From NCBI GenBank assembly GCA_905233425.1, contig CAJOEC010000007.1, positions 1 to 64,000 on the forward strand: a stretch of DNA of 64,000 nt, written 5' to 3'. The notes beneath the pieces were generated by a model. It had not been told where the DNA came from. It saw only the letters and a program-made list of their open reading frames with translations, and ran no database searches. This stretch comes from an uncultured Prevotella sp. GTDB lineage: Bacteria; Bacteroidota; Bacteroidia; Bacteroidales; Bacteroidaceae. The stretch's first letter is position 1. Each line of letters starts with the position of its first letter. Shown piece by piece: positions 25,258 through 34,140 of the stretch. The position numbers and the translations under genes were made by a program.

Positions 25258-26487
25258 ATGCATATCATTATCAATGAACTTGGGCGCATCCGCGATGCGG
25301 AAATTGAGGTTAAGCCAATGATGGTGTTCACGGGCGATTCTGGGCTGGGGAAGAGCTACACAGCTTTTCTCATCGACCATCTGTACAAGGTAATTGCGAC
25401 GGACAGAATAGGTTATTTCGTTCGGGAACGCCTACAGGCATTAGGGGAAAAGAAGATTGAGCAAGGGTTCTCGTTCAAGTTCAAGGACTTCAGGCTGTGG
25501 CTCAACCAGGACACGCCACATTATTTGGGCTATTTGCTTGGCAATGGGAATTTCAAGTGCGATGTCAGCTACGTGTTCGACATTGATGACGACATGCCCA
25601 TCATTGTGTCATGTTCAGAAGAACAGTCCATGAAACAAGTCAACGTTAACGACACCGTTTCTTTCTTTCCCATAAACTTTAGCTCATGGGAAACAATATA
25701 TACCAGCGCGGTTGGGAAGTTCTTAAGTGAAATAGTAATGAACAGGGATCTTTTACTCCCCCACTTGCTTCCTCCTGCAAGAGCAGCCTTCATGGGTGCA
25801 AAGAATGCTTTGGCATCTCATGGGGGGATAGGCATGTATGTTGACTTCATCCGCCTGAATGACAAACTGACAGACACCCCGCCGAGAAAGAACCCAGACG
25901 ACCAGTTCTTCCTTAGCATGATGCGCCACCTGACACAGGGCGAGTTGGAGGTAGAGGACAACCAGACTTATCTCCGTCTCTCTCCTGACAGCCGTATTCC
26001 CATCAGTGCTGCCGCATCGTCGGTAAAGGAATTGGCAATTCTGCTGCGGTTGCTGCAGAGTACAAACAAGCTGGAGGGATATTCCATCCTCTTTGAAGAG
26101 CCTGAGGCACACATACACCCCAAGAACCAGAACCTGGTGGCAGACCTGATAGCCCGCTGCTTCAACCGTGGCATGATGTTTCAGATTACCACGCACAGCG
26201 ACTTTATCCTCAGTCGCCTGAACCAGCTCATCCGTCTGGGGAATATGAGGAGGGATCATCCTGAAAGATTCAAGCAATTCTGCAAGGAGAACAAGCAGAA
26301 CGAGAACCTCTATCTTGACAACGCCCGGATAGGAGCCTACTATTTCAAGGAACAGGGCGGAAAGGTCGTCGTGGAGCGTCAGGACATCGCCAATGGCATA
26401 CCGTTTACCACCTTCCATGAGATAGTCGACCGCCAAGAGCAGATGGATGATTTAATAGAACAATACATGGAGGAAGACGGCCAATGA
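25258..26487 (+). CDS. ABC-type (OLD-like/AAA_15) ATPase, defence-type locus 2
   Basis: A 409-residue paralogue of the ATPase at 19792 with the same plan: Walker A GDSGLGKS (residues 26-33), LLPPARAAFMG near 178, AAASSVKELAILLRLL near 252, Walker B LFEEPEAHIHP near 280 and TTHSDFIL near 312. The two differ over most of the sequence, so this is not a recent duplication. Its stop overlaps a short downstream frame by ATGA, just as in locus 1. The ATG at 25258 is chosen by promoter position and by alignment with the paralogue. Confidence 0.8.
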   Translation: MHIIINELGRIRDAEIEVKPMMVFTGDSGLGKSYTAFLIDHLYKVIATDRIGYFVRERLQALGEKKIEQGFSFKFKDFRLWLNQDTPHYLGYLLGNGNFKCDVSYVFDIDDDMPIIVSCSEEQSMKQVNVNDTVSFFPINFSSWETIYTSAVGKFLSEIVMNRDLLLPHLLPPARAAFMGAKNALASHGGIGMYVDFIRLNDKLTDTPPRKNPDDQFFLSMMRHLTQGELEVEDNQTYLRLSPDSRIPISAAASSVKELAILLRLLQSTNKLEGYSILFEEPEAHIHPKNQNLVADLIARCFNRGMMFQITTHSDFILSRLNQLIRLGNMRRDHPERFKQFCKENKQNENLYLDNARIGAYYFKEQGGKVVVERQDIANGIPFTTFHEIVDRQEQMDDLIEQYMEEDGQ

Positions 26488-26648
26488 CATTATATGACAA
26501 ACTTGTAGGTGTCTATCCATCCTGTCACTTCAGTCTTAGCTCCACGCAGACACGGATAGAAGAGGATGAACCAGAAGCTGCTACAAAGGAAATTGTAGTG
26601 GAGCATTTCAATGCGGGAGTGGTAATACCACTTTCTGTACTTGTATAA
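26484..26648 (+). CDS. Short frame in the position of the ATPase partner, possibly a truncated effector
   Basis: A 54-residue frame (MTLYDKLVGVYPSCHFSLSS and on) starting in a 4-nt ATGA overlap with the ATPase. Its start region can be loosely matched to the first 40 residues of the 239-residue partner in locus 1 (a short helix, then an EAKEDI/EAATKEI acidic stretch), but the frame stops before any PD-(D/E)XK motif. Either the effector gene has lost its 3' part or this is a different, very short partner. Confidence 0.5.
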   Translation: MTLYDKLVGVYPSCHFSLSSTQTRIEEDEPEAATKEIVVEHFNAGVVIPLSVLV

Positions 26649-26690
26649 TATAGCGTAGGAAGTCTGATGTAATATTAGAATAATGGCAAA

Positions 26691-26769
26691 AGAATAATCT
26701 CGGCTAACAACACCTTTCAAACTGAGCACCGCGCCAATACCTTCTCGGGCATTGGCGCGGTGCTGTGTA
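26691..26769. repeat. Second copy of the BspA-gene 3' end and hairpin
   Basis: About 79 bp closely similar to 24922-25000, including AGAATAATCTCG and the GCACCGCGCCAAT...ATTGGCGCGGTGC hairpin (26726-26763). The bases just before it read IMAKE and a stop, like a dockerin-tail end. It may be the remnant of a second BspA/dockerin gene, and with 24922-25000 it brackets the second ATPase locus as a direct repeat. Confidence 0.6.
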
Positions 26770-26806
26770 ATTCCTGCCACTCTATCTATAATTTTTTTTG
26801 TATTTT

Positions 26807-26867
26807 TAATGTCACAATGTCATACGTGCTGAATATCTGATAGTTACGGCGTGACATTGTGACATTA
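26807..26867. repeat. 16-bp perfect inverted repeat
   Basis: TAATGTCACAATGTCA (26807-26822) and its exact complement (26852-26867) with a 29-bp loop. It could be an operator, a long hairpin or a mobile-element remnant. Confidence 0.6.
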
Positions 26868-26987
26868 ACTGCCCGAATTTAACAATAAATCGCTCAAATT
26901 GTGCGGAGATGTATGGCGAGAAAAGCCGAAAACGTACAGCACATGATGATCCATCACATTCCTTCTGAGCAAGAATCACATGCCGCC

Positions 26988-27077
26988 TGATTAGTCATCA
27001 CATGCCGCCTGAGTGAGGATTCCCACCGTGGGAACAAAACATTCCCACCGTGGGAATAAAACGTTCCCACCGTGGGA
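26988..27077. repeat. Three tandem TTCCCACCGTGGGAA palindromes
   Basis: A 22-bp unit, TTCCCACCGTGGGAA plus CAAAAC/TAAAAC, is repeated three times (about 27019-27077), preceded by TCACATGCCGCCTGA twice. It lies about 80 bp upstream of the promoter of the dockerin-tailed gene. It could be a multi-site operator or a repeat. Confidence 0.6.
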
Positions 27078-27132
27078 ATCCTCCCTCACAATGCTGATTG
27101 TGCCGTAGGCAAATAAAAATCGGGCGGATTGT

Positions 27133-27163
27133 TTGGCAGTCCGCCTTTTTTGTCGTACCTTTG
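27133..27163 (+). promoter_or_regulatory. Promoter of the dockerin-tailed gene
   Basis: TTG 27133-27135, 20-bp spacer, TACCTTTG 27156-27163. Confidence 0.7.
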
Positions 27164-27197
27164 CACCACCGAAAAGCATAACAAATTCAGAAATACT

Positions 27198-29627
27198 ATG
27201 AACATTACATCTAAAACCATTAGTAGGATTGCCGCGATTGCGATACTGCTGCTCACCGTCGCTACTGCGCAGGCCAAGGTATTAATCAGTGAGTCTTTCG
27301 ATGACTACAACGTAGGCAATCATCTCGCCACGGAAGCCATCGCCCAAGGGAAACACTTCTGGACGACATGGTCGGACACCCCCGGCTCCAACGAGGACGC
27401 AACGATTGCGGATTATGACGGACAACGCTGTGCACTCTACACTTACGGCAACGACCAGGTGCTGCTGCTCGGCGACCGCGACACTGGGACATACGACCTG
27501 GAGTTTGACATGCTCGTCCCTGACGGCAAAAACGGATACTTCAGCCTACTTCACAACTTCAATGGTGATGCCAGCAGCTGGGGCCTGCAATGCTATCTGC
27601 ATCTAAAAAACGACGGACAACACCAAACCAGCAACCCCGGGCACGGCACCGTCCACGCCGGCAGCAACAGCACCGCCGACATACCCTGTGTGTATGACAA
27701 ATGGATGCACTTCCGAATACATATTGACACGGACAACGACGTGGCCGACCTGTATTACACCGCACCCGGCAAGAAAGAGGAACCCCTGTGCAGCTGGCAA
27801 TGGAGCCTCGACAGCTTCGGAAATGAAGTCGTCGGACGAAACATTGCCGCGCTCGACTTCTTCCCGCCCCAGAACGCTGCCACCTCGGAGTTCTATGTCG
27901 ACAACATTACATTCAAGACAGCCCACACGCCCACGGAGGGCGAGATCGTCTGGGAGCCTTTCGATGGCTACACCGTAGGCAAGCACTTGGCCTCGGATGC
28001 CATCAACCACGGGAAACACTTCTGGACGACGTGGTCGGACTCGCCCGGCTCCAACGAGGACGCAACGATTGCGGATTATGACGGAGACAACTGCGCACAC
28101 TTCGTTTACGGCAACGACCAGGTGCTGCTGCTCGGCGACCGCGATGCCAGCGTCTACGACCTGGAGTTCGACATGCTCGTCCCTGACGGCAAAAACGGAT
28201 TCTTCAGCCTACTTCACGACTTCAATGCTGATGCCAGCACTTGGGGCCTGCAATGCTATCTGCATCTAAAACACGACGGACAATTCCAAACCAGCAACCC
28301 CGGACACGGCACCGTCCACGCCGGCAGCAACAACACCGCCGACATACCCTGTGTGTATGACGAATGGATGCACTTCCGCATACATATCGACAACGACTAC
28401 GACGTGGCCGACCTGTATTACACCGCACCCGGCAAGAAAGAGGAACCCATTTGCAGCTGGCAATGGAGCCTCGACAGCTACGGAAATAATGTCGTCGGAC
28501 GAAACATTGCCGCGCTCGACTTCTACCCGCCACAGGACGCTGCCACCTCGGAGTTCTACGTTGACAACATCAACTTCAAGAGAATCGGCGAAGAGTCGAT
28601 AACTCAGCTGAACATCGACCCAACGGCCGTAGAAGTGAATCTCACGCCTGACAAAGCAACCTCTGTCGCCATCAACATCGAAAACGAAGGCCGCGCCATA
28701 GGCAACTGGGTAGGGTGGCTTGACTTCGGAAAGGGCGACGACAACATGGACGGCACATACATAGCCTACTACAACGGTGAATGCAAACAAGGTATAGGCT
28801 CTTCCTCAGCCAACACATACGAGATGGCCATCCGACTGCCTGCCAGCGCATACGCCGAAACCGCCATGGGAAAGAGATTATTCTCAGTTAATTACTTCGT
28901 TAATGAAGATTATCAGAGTGCCGACCACAATTACATTTTCCGCATATACGGGCAGGGAATCAACAATCAACCCGGGGAACTGCTTGCTGAACAAACAATT
29001 AGCTCGACGACATCCAACGGTTGGCTTGTCGCCGTATTTAACGATCCCATCTATCTGACCGGGCAAACCCTATGGGCTACCGTAGAGATTAAGCAAGCCG
29101 CAAGGGAAAACCCACTGTCAATGGACGATGGCAAGTATGAAGAGGAGTCAGACGGCAACTGGCTCAGCACCAACGGCAAGGACTTTGTGCATTGCTACAA
29201 CAGAGGCGAGGTTGAAGGTGCCTGGATGATTGACGTCTACTGCATAGGCCAAAACATCCCCGCCACATGGGGGGCCATCGACAAGGAAGAAGGCACCATC
29301 ATGGGCGGCGAGAGCGAGACCATTACGCTCAGTCTCAACTCACACAACATGAGTGAGGAAGGAGAGTACCACGCCAACCTCATAATCTACACCAACGACT
29401 ACAACCTTCCCCGCCTCGAGATACCCGTCACCCTCAACGTCGTTATTTATAATGGCGACGTGAACCGCGACGGCATTGTCGACGTGGCCGACATAGCCAC
29501 CATCATCAACGTCATGGCCACCACCGTGCCCAGCGCTCTTCCGTCGGTTAACGCCGACGTCAACAAAGATGGCATCGTCGACGTTGCCGACATCGCCACC
29601 GTCATCTCCATCATGGCACAACAGTAG
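27198..29627 (+). CDS. Secreted protein with duplicated concanavalin-like domains and dockerin-type tail
   Basis: An 809-residue protein. Signal peptide about 1-26. Two nearly identical jelly-roll-like domains at about 31-239 and 251-460 (each with SFDDYNVG/PFDGYTVG, HFWTTWSD, GNDQVLLLGDRD, MLVPDGKNG, NPGHGTVHAGSN). A middle region of about 460-750 contains Ig-like strands. At 752-808 there are two dockerin-like repeats, GDVNRDGIVDVADIATIINV and ADVNKDGIVDVADIATVISI. The repeat units are strongly conserved at DNA level too, implying recent duplication or conversion. It probably sits on the surface or is secreted; ligand unknown. The ATG at 27198 follows the promoter. Confidence 0.82.
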   Translation: MNITSKTISRIAAIAILLLTVATAQAKVLISESFDDYNVGNHLATEAIAQGKHFWTTWSDTPGSNEDATIADYDGQRCALYTYGNDQVLLLGDRDTGTYDLEFDMLVPDGKNGYFSLLHNFNGDASSWGLQCYLHLKNDGQHQTSNPGHGTVHAGSNSTADIPCVYDKWMHFRIHIDTDNDVADLYYTAPGKKEEPLCSWQWSLDSFGNEVVGRNIAALDFFPPQNAATSEFYVDNITFKTAHTPTEGEIVWEPFDGYTVGKHLASDAINHGKHFWTTWSDSPGSNEDATIADYDGDNCAHFVYGNDQVLLLGDRDASVYDLEFDMLVPDGKNGFFSLLHDFNADASTWGLQCYLHLKHDGQFQTSNPGHGTVHAGSNNTADIPCVYDEWMHFRIHIDNDYDVADLYYTAPGKKEEPICSWQWSLDSYGNNVVGRNIAALDFYPPQDAATSEFYVDNINFKRIGEESITQLNIDPTAVEVNLTPDKATSVAINIENEGRAIGNWVGWLDFGKGDDNMDGTYIAYYNGECKQGIGSSSANTYEMAIRLPASAYAETAMGKRLFSVNYFVNEDYQSADHNYIFRIYGQGINNQPGELLAEQTISSTTSNGWLVAVFNDPIYLTGQTLWATVEIKQAARENPLSMDDGKYEEESDGNWLSTNGKDFVHCYNRGEVEGAWMIDVYCIGQNIPATWGAIDKEEGTIMGGESETITLSLNSHNMSEEGEYHANLIIYTNDYNLPRLEIPVTLNVVIYNGDVNRDGIVDVADIATIINVMATTVPSALPSVNADVNKDGIVDVADIATVISIMAQQ

Positions 29628-29653
29628 CCATCAAACCTATAATCGTCAAAAAG

Positions 29654-31249
29654 ATGGGCATATACATCGACAAGGGCAATGCGGCGTTCCAGCGGGTCCG
29701 CAACAGTGAGTACATAGACAAAAGCGGCCTCATAGCCGTGGTGAACAATACGCTCTTCACCGAGCAGAGCTTTACCTGCGTGACGCGCTGCCGCCGCTTC
29801 GGCAAGTCGATAGCGGCAAAGATGCTCGCCGCCTACTACGACCGGTCGTGCGACTCACGGCACCTGTTCGCCGACCTCGCCATAGCCTCCGACCCCACGT
29901 TTGAGCAGCATCTGAACAAGTATCCCGTCATCTACCTCGACCTTTCGTCATTTGCCGGGGAGATGAGCAGGAAGGGCATAGTGGAGGAAATTGAGAAGCG
30001 GCTCGTCAAGGACATACGCACCGCCTTCCCCAAGACGCCCGTGCCACGCGGTGGAAGCCTTATGGACTACCTCCTGCGGATACATGGCGAGACAGGCGAC
30101 GTGTTCATCTTCATCATCGACGAGTGGGATGCCATACTGCGGGAAAACGCGGAAATGTCAAACTCCAGACAGCAACGCTCAAATCTCAAAGACGATTACA
30201 TCAACTGGCTGCGCCGTATGTTCAAGAGTGTGTCTGGAACGGAGGTTTTTGCTGGCGTCTATATGACGGGCATACTGCCAATAAAGAAGTATAACACCCA
30301 GTCGGCACTGAACAATTTCCAGGAATACTCGATGATAACGCCACGCAAGATGGCACCATACTTCGGATTCACAAAAGAGGAGGTGAAGGGGCTTGCCGCC
30401 AAGCATGGGATGGACTTCGACGAATTAGAGAAATGGTATGACGGCTACCAGATAGGTGTACAGCCCTCAATGTTCAACCCCAACTCAGTGATGCAGGCAA
30501 TCGACAACGGACGGTGCGAGAGTTTCTGGGCAAGCACGGGTGCCTTTGATTCTATTTCCGACTACATAGAGCGGAATTTCGACGGGCTGAAGGATGACAT
30601 ACTGTATGTGCTTGCCGGAGGGCGGGTGAAGGTGAACACCACAAAGTTCCGCAACGACCTTTGGGACGTACGCAGCCGCGACGATGTGCTCACCGTGCTT
30701 ATACACTTGGGCTATCTCTCCTTTGACTGGCAAGAGCGTGAGTGCTATCTGCCCAATTATGAGGTGTCCGAGGAGTTGGCAAACGCAGTGGAAGAATCGT
30801 CGTGGACCGTCGTCGCACAGGCTCTGAGGCAGTCGGAGCGTCTGCTGATGGCCACCCTGCGCAGCGATGCCGAGACCGTGGCGCGCCTCGTGGAGGCCGC
30901 CCACGACAGCGAGGCCAGCATCCTGAAATACAACGACGAGAACACGCTGTCCTGCGTCATCAGCATTGCCTATTACTATGCCCACGGCGACTACATCTTC
31001 CACCGGGAGCTGCCTACGGGTCGCGGCTATGCCGACTTAGTGCTCATGCCGCGCAAAAATGTCGACAAGCCTGCTATCGTCATAGAACTAAAGAACAACG
31101 AGAAGCCAAGCTGCGCCATCGCTCAGATAAAGGAGCGTCACTATACCGACAAGGTGGCCGAATACACGGGCGACATACTCCTCGTGGGCATCAGCTACGA
31201 CGAGCAGACGAAGGAGCACAAGTGCCAGATAGAGACATGGCACAAGTGA
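29654..31249 (+). CDS. AAA-ATPase-like / PD-(D/E)XK nuclease domain protein
   Basis: A 531-residue protein of the widespread Bacteroidetes AAA-ATPase_like + PDDEXK_9 family. N-terminal VTRCRRFGKSIAAKML (Walker A-like Lys51-Ser52), IFIIDEWDAI near 155 (Walker B-like) and a C-terminal nuclease domain, YADLVLMP...AIVIELKNN (Asp near 461, Glu and Lys near 480). The biological role is unproven; these genes occur in many copies per genome. A second member begins at 63405. It is the last gene of the accessory block before the oxidoreductase gamma subunit. Confidence 0.88.
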   Translation: MGIYIDKGNAAFQRVRNSEYIDKSGLIAVVNNTLFTEQSFTCVTRCRRFGKSIAAKMLAAYYDRSCDSRHLFADLAIASDPTFEQHLNKYPVIYLDLSSFAGEMSRKGIVEEIEKRLVKDIRTAFPKTPVPRGGSLMDYLLRIHGETGDVFIFIIDEWDAILRENAEMSNSRQQRSNLKDDYINWLRRMFKSVSGTEVFAGVYMTGILPIKKYNTQSALNNFQEYSMITPRKMAPYFGFTKEEVKGLAAKHGMDFDELEKWYDGYQIGVQPSMFNPNSVMQAIDNGRCESFWASTGAFDSISDYIERNFDGLKDDILYVLAGGRVKVNTTKFRNDLWDVRSRDDVLTVLIHLGYLSFDWQERECYLPNYEVSEELANAVEESSWTVVAQALRQSERLLMATLRSDAETVARLVEAAHDSEASILKYNDENTLSCVISIAYYYAHGDYIFHRELPTGRGYADLVLMPRKNVDKPAIVIELKNNEKPSCAIAQIKERHYTDKVAEYTGDILLVGISYDEQTKEHKCQIETWHK

Positions 31250-31331
31250 TGCCAGCTCCCCATTAACGAGGACAGAGTTTTAAATTTACAAAAAAAAAAC
31301 GCCAAATGCACGCCGTATAAGGAAAAATGAG

Positions 31332-31339
31332 TACCTTTG
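31332..31339 (+). promoter_or_regulatory. Promoter of the gamma-subunit gene
   Basis: TACCTTTG, 20 nt before the ATG at 31359. It gives the separated gamma subunit its own start of transcription. Confidence 0.6.
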
Positions 31340-31358
31340 CCGAAAATTTCTGGAGAAT

Positions 31359-31901
31359 ATGAAAAAAGAGATTATCATCGCCGGTTTCGGTGGCCAGGGT
31401 GTCCTCTCGATGGGCAAGATCCTGGCATATTCAGGACTGATGGAAGACAAGGAGGTGACGTGGATGCCCGCCTACGGTCCTGAGCAGCGCGGCGGCACGG
31501 CCAACGTCACGGTCATCGTCAGCGACGACCGCATCTCGTCGCCCATCCTCAGCAAGTATGACATCGCCATCGTGCTCAACCAGCCTTCGCTCGAGAAGTT
31601 CGAGCCGAAGCTGAAGCCCGGCGGCATACTCATCTACGACAGCTACGGAATAATTAACCCGCCTACGCGCAAGGACATCGACGTCTACAAAATTGACGCC
31701 ATGGACAAGGCCGCCGAGATGAAGAACGGCAAGATCTTCAACATGATTGTCCTCGGCGGACTGCTCAAGGTGGCTCCTGTCGTCGGCATGGGCGGCGTGG
31801 AGAAAGCCCTGAAGAAGACTCTCCCCGAGCGTCACCACGACCTCATCCCCCTGAACATGGAAGCCTTGGAGGTGGGTGGAAAGATTATCGAGAAGGCGTG
31901 A
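31359..31901 (+). CDS. 2-oxoacid:ferredoxin oxidoreductase, gamma subunit (VorC/KorC-like)
   Basis: A 180-residue catalytic-gamma domain protein. IIIAGFGGQGVLSMGKILAY at the N-terminus and WMPAYGPEQRGGTANVTVIVSDDRI are family hallmarks; the subunit closes the active site formed by the alpha and beta subunits. In related genomes it is usually adjacent to them; here it is 13.8 kb away. Its stop overlaps the start of the next gene, a DUF4294 protein. Confidence 0.92.
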   Translation: MKKEIIIAGFGGQGVLSMGKILAYSGLMEDKEVTWMPAYGPEQRGGTANVTVIVSDDRISSPILSKYDIAIVLNQPSLEKFEPKLKPGGILIYDSYGIINPPTRKDIDVYKIDAMDKAAEMKNGKIFNMIVLGGLLKVAPVVGMGGVEKALKKTLPERHHDLIPLNMEALEVGGKIIEKA

Positions 31902-32503
31902 CAAGGACATCAGTTGTTCTCTCGTTAGTTTTTGGCATCCCCTTTTCAACATGTTCAGCCCAGGACGACGTGGGCGACCCCACCTTTGTTCCGACGGTGA
32001 AGGTTGGCAAGGCGTTTGTCGACGGCGACAGCATACAGTACATGGAGCTGTCGAATGTCTACGTCTACCCCGAGCCAACGTTCAAGAACAAGCGGCAGCA
32101 GCAGTCGTACATGCGGCTCGTGAAGAACGTGAAGATGGTGCTGCCCATAGCCAAGGAGGTGCGCCAGATAATCATTGAGACCGCCGAGTTCACCGAGACG
32201 CTGCCGCCCGAGGAGCGCAAGGCCCACTTGAAGCGTGTGGAGGCTGCCATCGTGAAGGACTACAAGCCTCGGATGAAGAAACTCACCTTCTCACAGGGCA
32301 AACTGCTCATTAAGCTTATTGACCGCGAATGCAACTCTACGGCATACGAAGCCATGCAGGCTTTCATAGGCCCTGTGCGCTCTGGCATGTGGCAAGCCTT
32401 CGCGTGGATGTTCGGTGCCTCGCTGAAGAAGGGCTATGACCCCGACGGCGTCGACCGCCTTACTGAGCGCGTGGTGCTCATGGTCGAGGCAGGACAGATA
32501 TAA
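31898..32503 (+). CDS. DUF4294 domain protein, exported
   Basis: A 201-residue protein with a GTG start overlapping the previous stop by 4 nt. The N-terminal VVLSLVFGIPFSTCSAQ looks like a signal peptide. The body contains the DUF4294 pattern YMELSNVYVYPEPTFKNKRQ...YMRLVKNVKMVLPIAKEV...FSQGKLLIKLIDRECNSTAYE. Function is unknown. It probably shares the promoter of the gamma-subunit gene. Confidence 0.82.
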   Translation: MTRTSVVLSLVFGIPFSTCSAQDDVGDPTFVPTVKVGKAFVDGDSIQYMELSNVYVYPEPTFKNKRQQQSYMRLVKNVKMVLPIAKEVRQIIIETAEFTETLPPEERKAHLKRVEAAIVKDYKPRMKKLTFSQGKLLIKLIDRECNSTAYEAMQAFIGPVRSGMWQAFAWMFGASLKKGYDPDGVDRLTERVVLMVEAGQI

Positions 32504-32517
32504 GGGGTCGCCCGCTG

Positions 32518-32620
32518 TGCCATTGGGGCACTCTTTCAGAGTGCTTGCTACGGTCTTCATGCTGTCCGCAGGTCCTTCGGACACAGCGGTTATTGAGCGG
32601 AGACGCTTTCAGCGTCATTT
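32518..32620. repeat. Three short hairpins after the DUF4294 gene
   Basis: GCACTCTTTCAGAGTGC, GTCCGCAGGTCCTTCGGAC and GACGCTTTCAGCGTC occur in turn. They resemble the hairpin array at 2381-2554 and may help terminate the converging transcripts of the DUF4294 and rodA genes. Confidence 0.5.
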
Positions 32621-32652
32621 GGCAGTTCTAACCGCAACAGCATGCATATATT

Positions 32653-34119
32653 TCAGATTTTGTTCACTCGGTTGCGTCCGGCGTCGATGCGTAGGAAGAT
32701 GAAGAGCAGCAGGGTGAATCCCCACAGCGACGAGCCGCCGTAGCTGAAGAAAGGCAGTGGGATGCCGATGACGGGTGTCAGGCCAAGCACCATGCCCACA
32801 TTTATGAACACGTGGAATAGGAACACCGACAGCACGCAGTAGCCGTAGACGCGCCCGAAGGCCGTCGGCTGCCGCTCGGCAAGGTGTATCAGCCTCAGTA
32901 TCAGCGCAAGGAATAGCAGCAGAACGCCGGCGGCACCCATGAACCCCTCCTCTTCGCCCACGGTGCAGAATATGAAGTCGGTGTCCTGTTCGGGCACATA
33001 TTTCAGTTTCGTCTGCGTGCCGTTAAGGAACCCCTTGCCTTCCAGTCCGCCCGAGCCTATGGCTATCTCGCTCTGGTGGACGTTGTACCCCACGCCACGC
33101 GGGTCCTCCACCAGTCCGAGAAGCACTTTGATTCGCGTGCGCTGGTGGTCTTGCAGCAGATGGTTAAGGGCATAGTCGGCCGAGCTGTAGAATACCAACG
33201 ACCCCACGGTGAAGGCTGTTATCCACCAGTAGTTGCGTATCGTCGTGCCTAATGCCTGCCACAGCAGCCAGCCCACAAGGGCGACGCACAGCGGCCCCTG
33301 CACCCATATAAGATTGAACGGTATGACATAGACGGCGAAGAGCAGGGCCAGCAGCGTGATTCCAAGACACAGCCCCATACATGATAACGCCTCACGCCAG
33401 TTGCGGCAGTAGATGCCAATCATCGTTGAGCTGAAGACCTGGACCATGAGCAGCACAAGAAACGCCCCCACGCTCGTTGGCGTGGTGAGCAGCAGCGGCT
33501 CGGCATAGCGTATCCCCACCACGAAATATACCACCATGGCCACGCCGGTGAAGAGCACGCTGCCCGTCATTCCTTCGCGGTATAGCATGAGGAAGAAGGC
33601 CAGGTAGACCAGCGCCGACCCCGTCTCACGCTGCAGCACTATGCACACCATGGGCACGAATATGAGTGCCAGAGTGATGATGAAGTCGCGTGTGCGGTGT
33701 ATGTCGTATTCATGCTTGCCCATGAACTTGGATAGGGCAAGGGCCGTGGCAAACTTCGCAAACTCAGCCGGTTGCAGGCGTAGCGGCCCCAAGACGAGCC
33801 ACGAGTGGCTGCCCTTGATGCTGTGAGGGTTGAAGATGGTGGCGAAGAGCATGATGACAAGAAGGGTGTATATGGTGTATGCGAAAGTGTCGTAGAGACG
33901 GTCGTCGAGCAGCAGTATGACCAGGCCGAGCACCAGCGACGTGCCTATCCACACTATCTGCATGCCCGAGCGGGTGGAGAGCGAGAAGATGTCTGCCGTC
34001 TCGCCGTAGGTGTAGCTGGCGCCGCACACGCTGACCCATCCGAACACTAAAAGGCCTAAGTAGAAAAGTATCGTCCAGTAGTCGAGCGAGCGAAGCACGC
34101 CCTTTTCTTCATTCTTCAT
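32653..34119 (-). CDS. rodA: Rod-shape-determining peptidoglycan polymerase RodA
   Basis: A 488-residue polytopic SEDS glycosyltransferase that elongates the lateral cell wall with a class B PBP. SEDS hallmarks are NPHSIKGSHSWLVLGPLRLQPAEFAKFATALALSKFM (about 103-140) and IPLPFFSYGGSSLWGFTLLLFIFLRIDA at the C-terminus, with about ten membrane helices. The start at 34119 (MKNEEKG) is preferred to 34140, because the extension falls in REP-B repeat. It runs downstream of cdaA and folP on the minus strand. Confidence 0.93.
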   Translation of the reverse strand: MKNEEKGVLRSLDYWTILFYLGLLVFGWVSVCGASYTYGETADIFSLSTRSGMQIVWIGTSLVLGLVILLLDDRLYDTFAYTIYTLLVIMLFATIFNPHSIKGSHSWLVLGPLRLQPAEFAKFATALALSKFMGKHEYDIHRTRDFIITLALIFVPMVCIVLQRETGSALVYLAFFLMLYREGMTGSVLFTGVAMVVYFVVGIRYAEPLLLTTPTSVGAFLVLLMVQVFSSTMIGIYCRNWREALSCMGLCLGITLLALLFAVYVIPFNLIWVQGPLCVALVGWLLWQALGTTIRNYWWITAFTVGSLVFYSSADYALNHLLQDHQRTRIKVLLGLVEDPRGVGYNVHQSEIAIGSGGLEGKGFLNGTQTKLKYVPEQDTDFIFCTVGEEEGFMGAAGVLLLFLALILRLIHLAERQPTAFGRVYGYCVLSVFLFHVFINVGMVLGLTPVIGIPLPFFSYGGSSLWGFTLLLFIFLRIDAGRNRVNKI

Positions 34120-34140
34120 AATAACATGGTTTAGTGTCAA

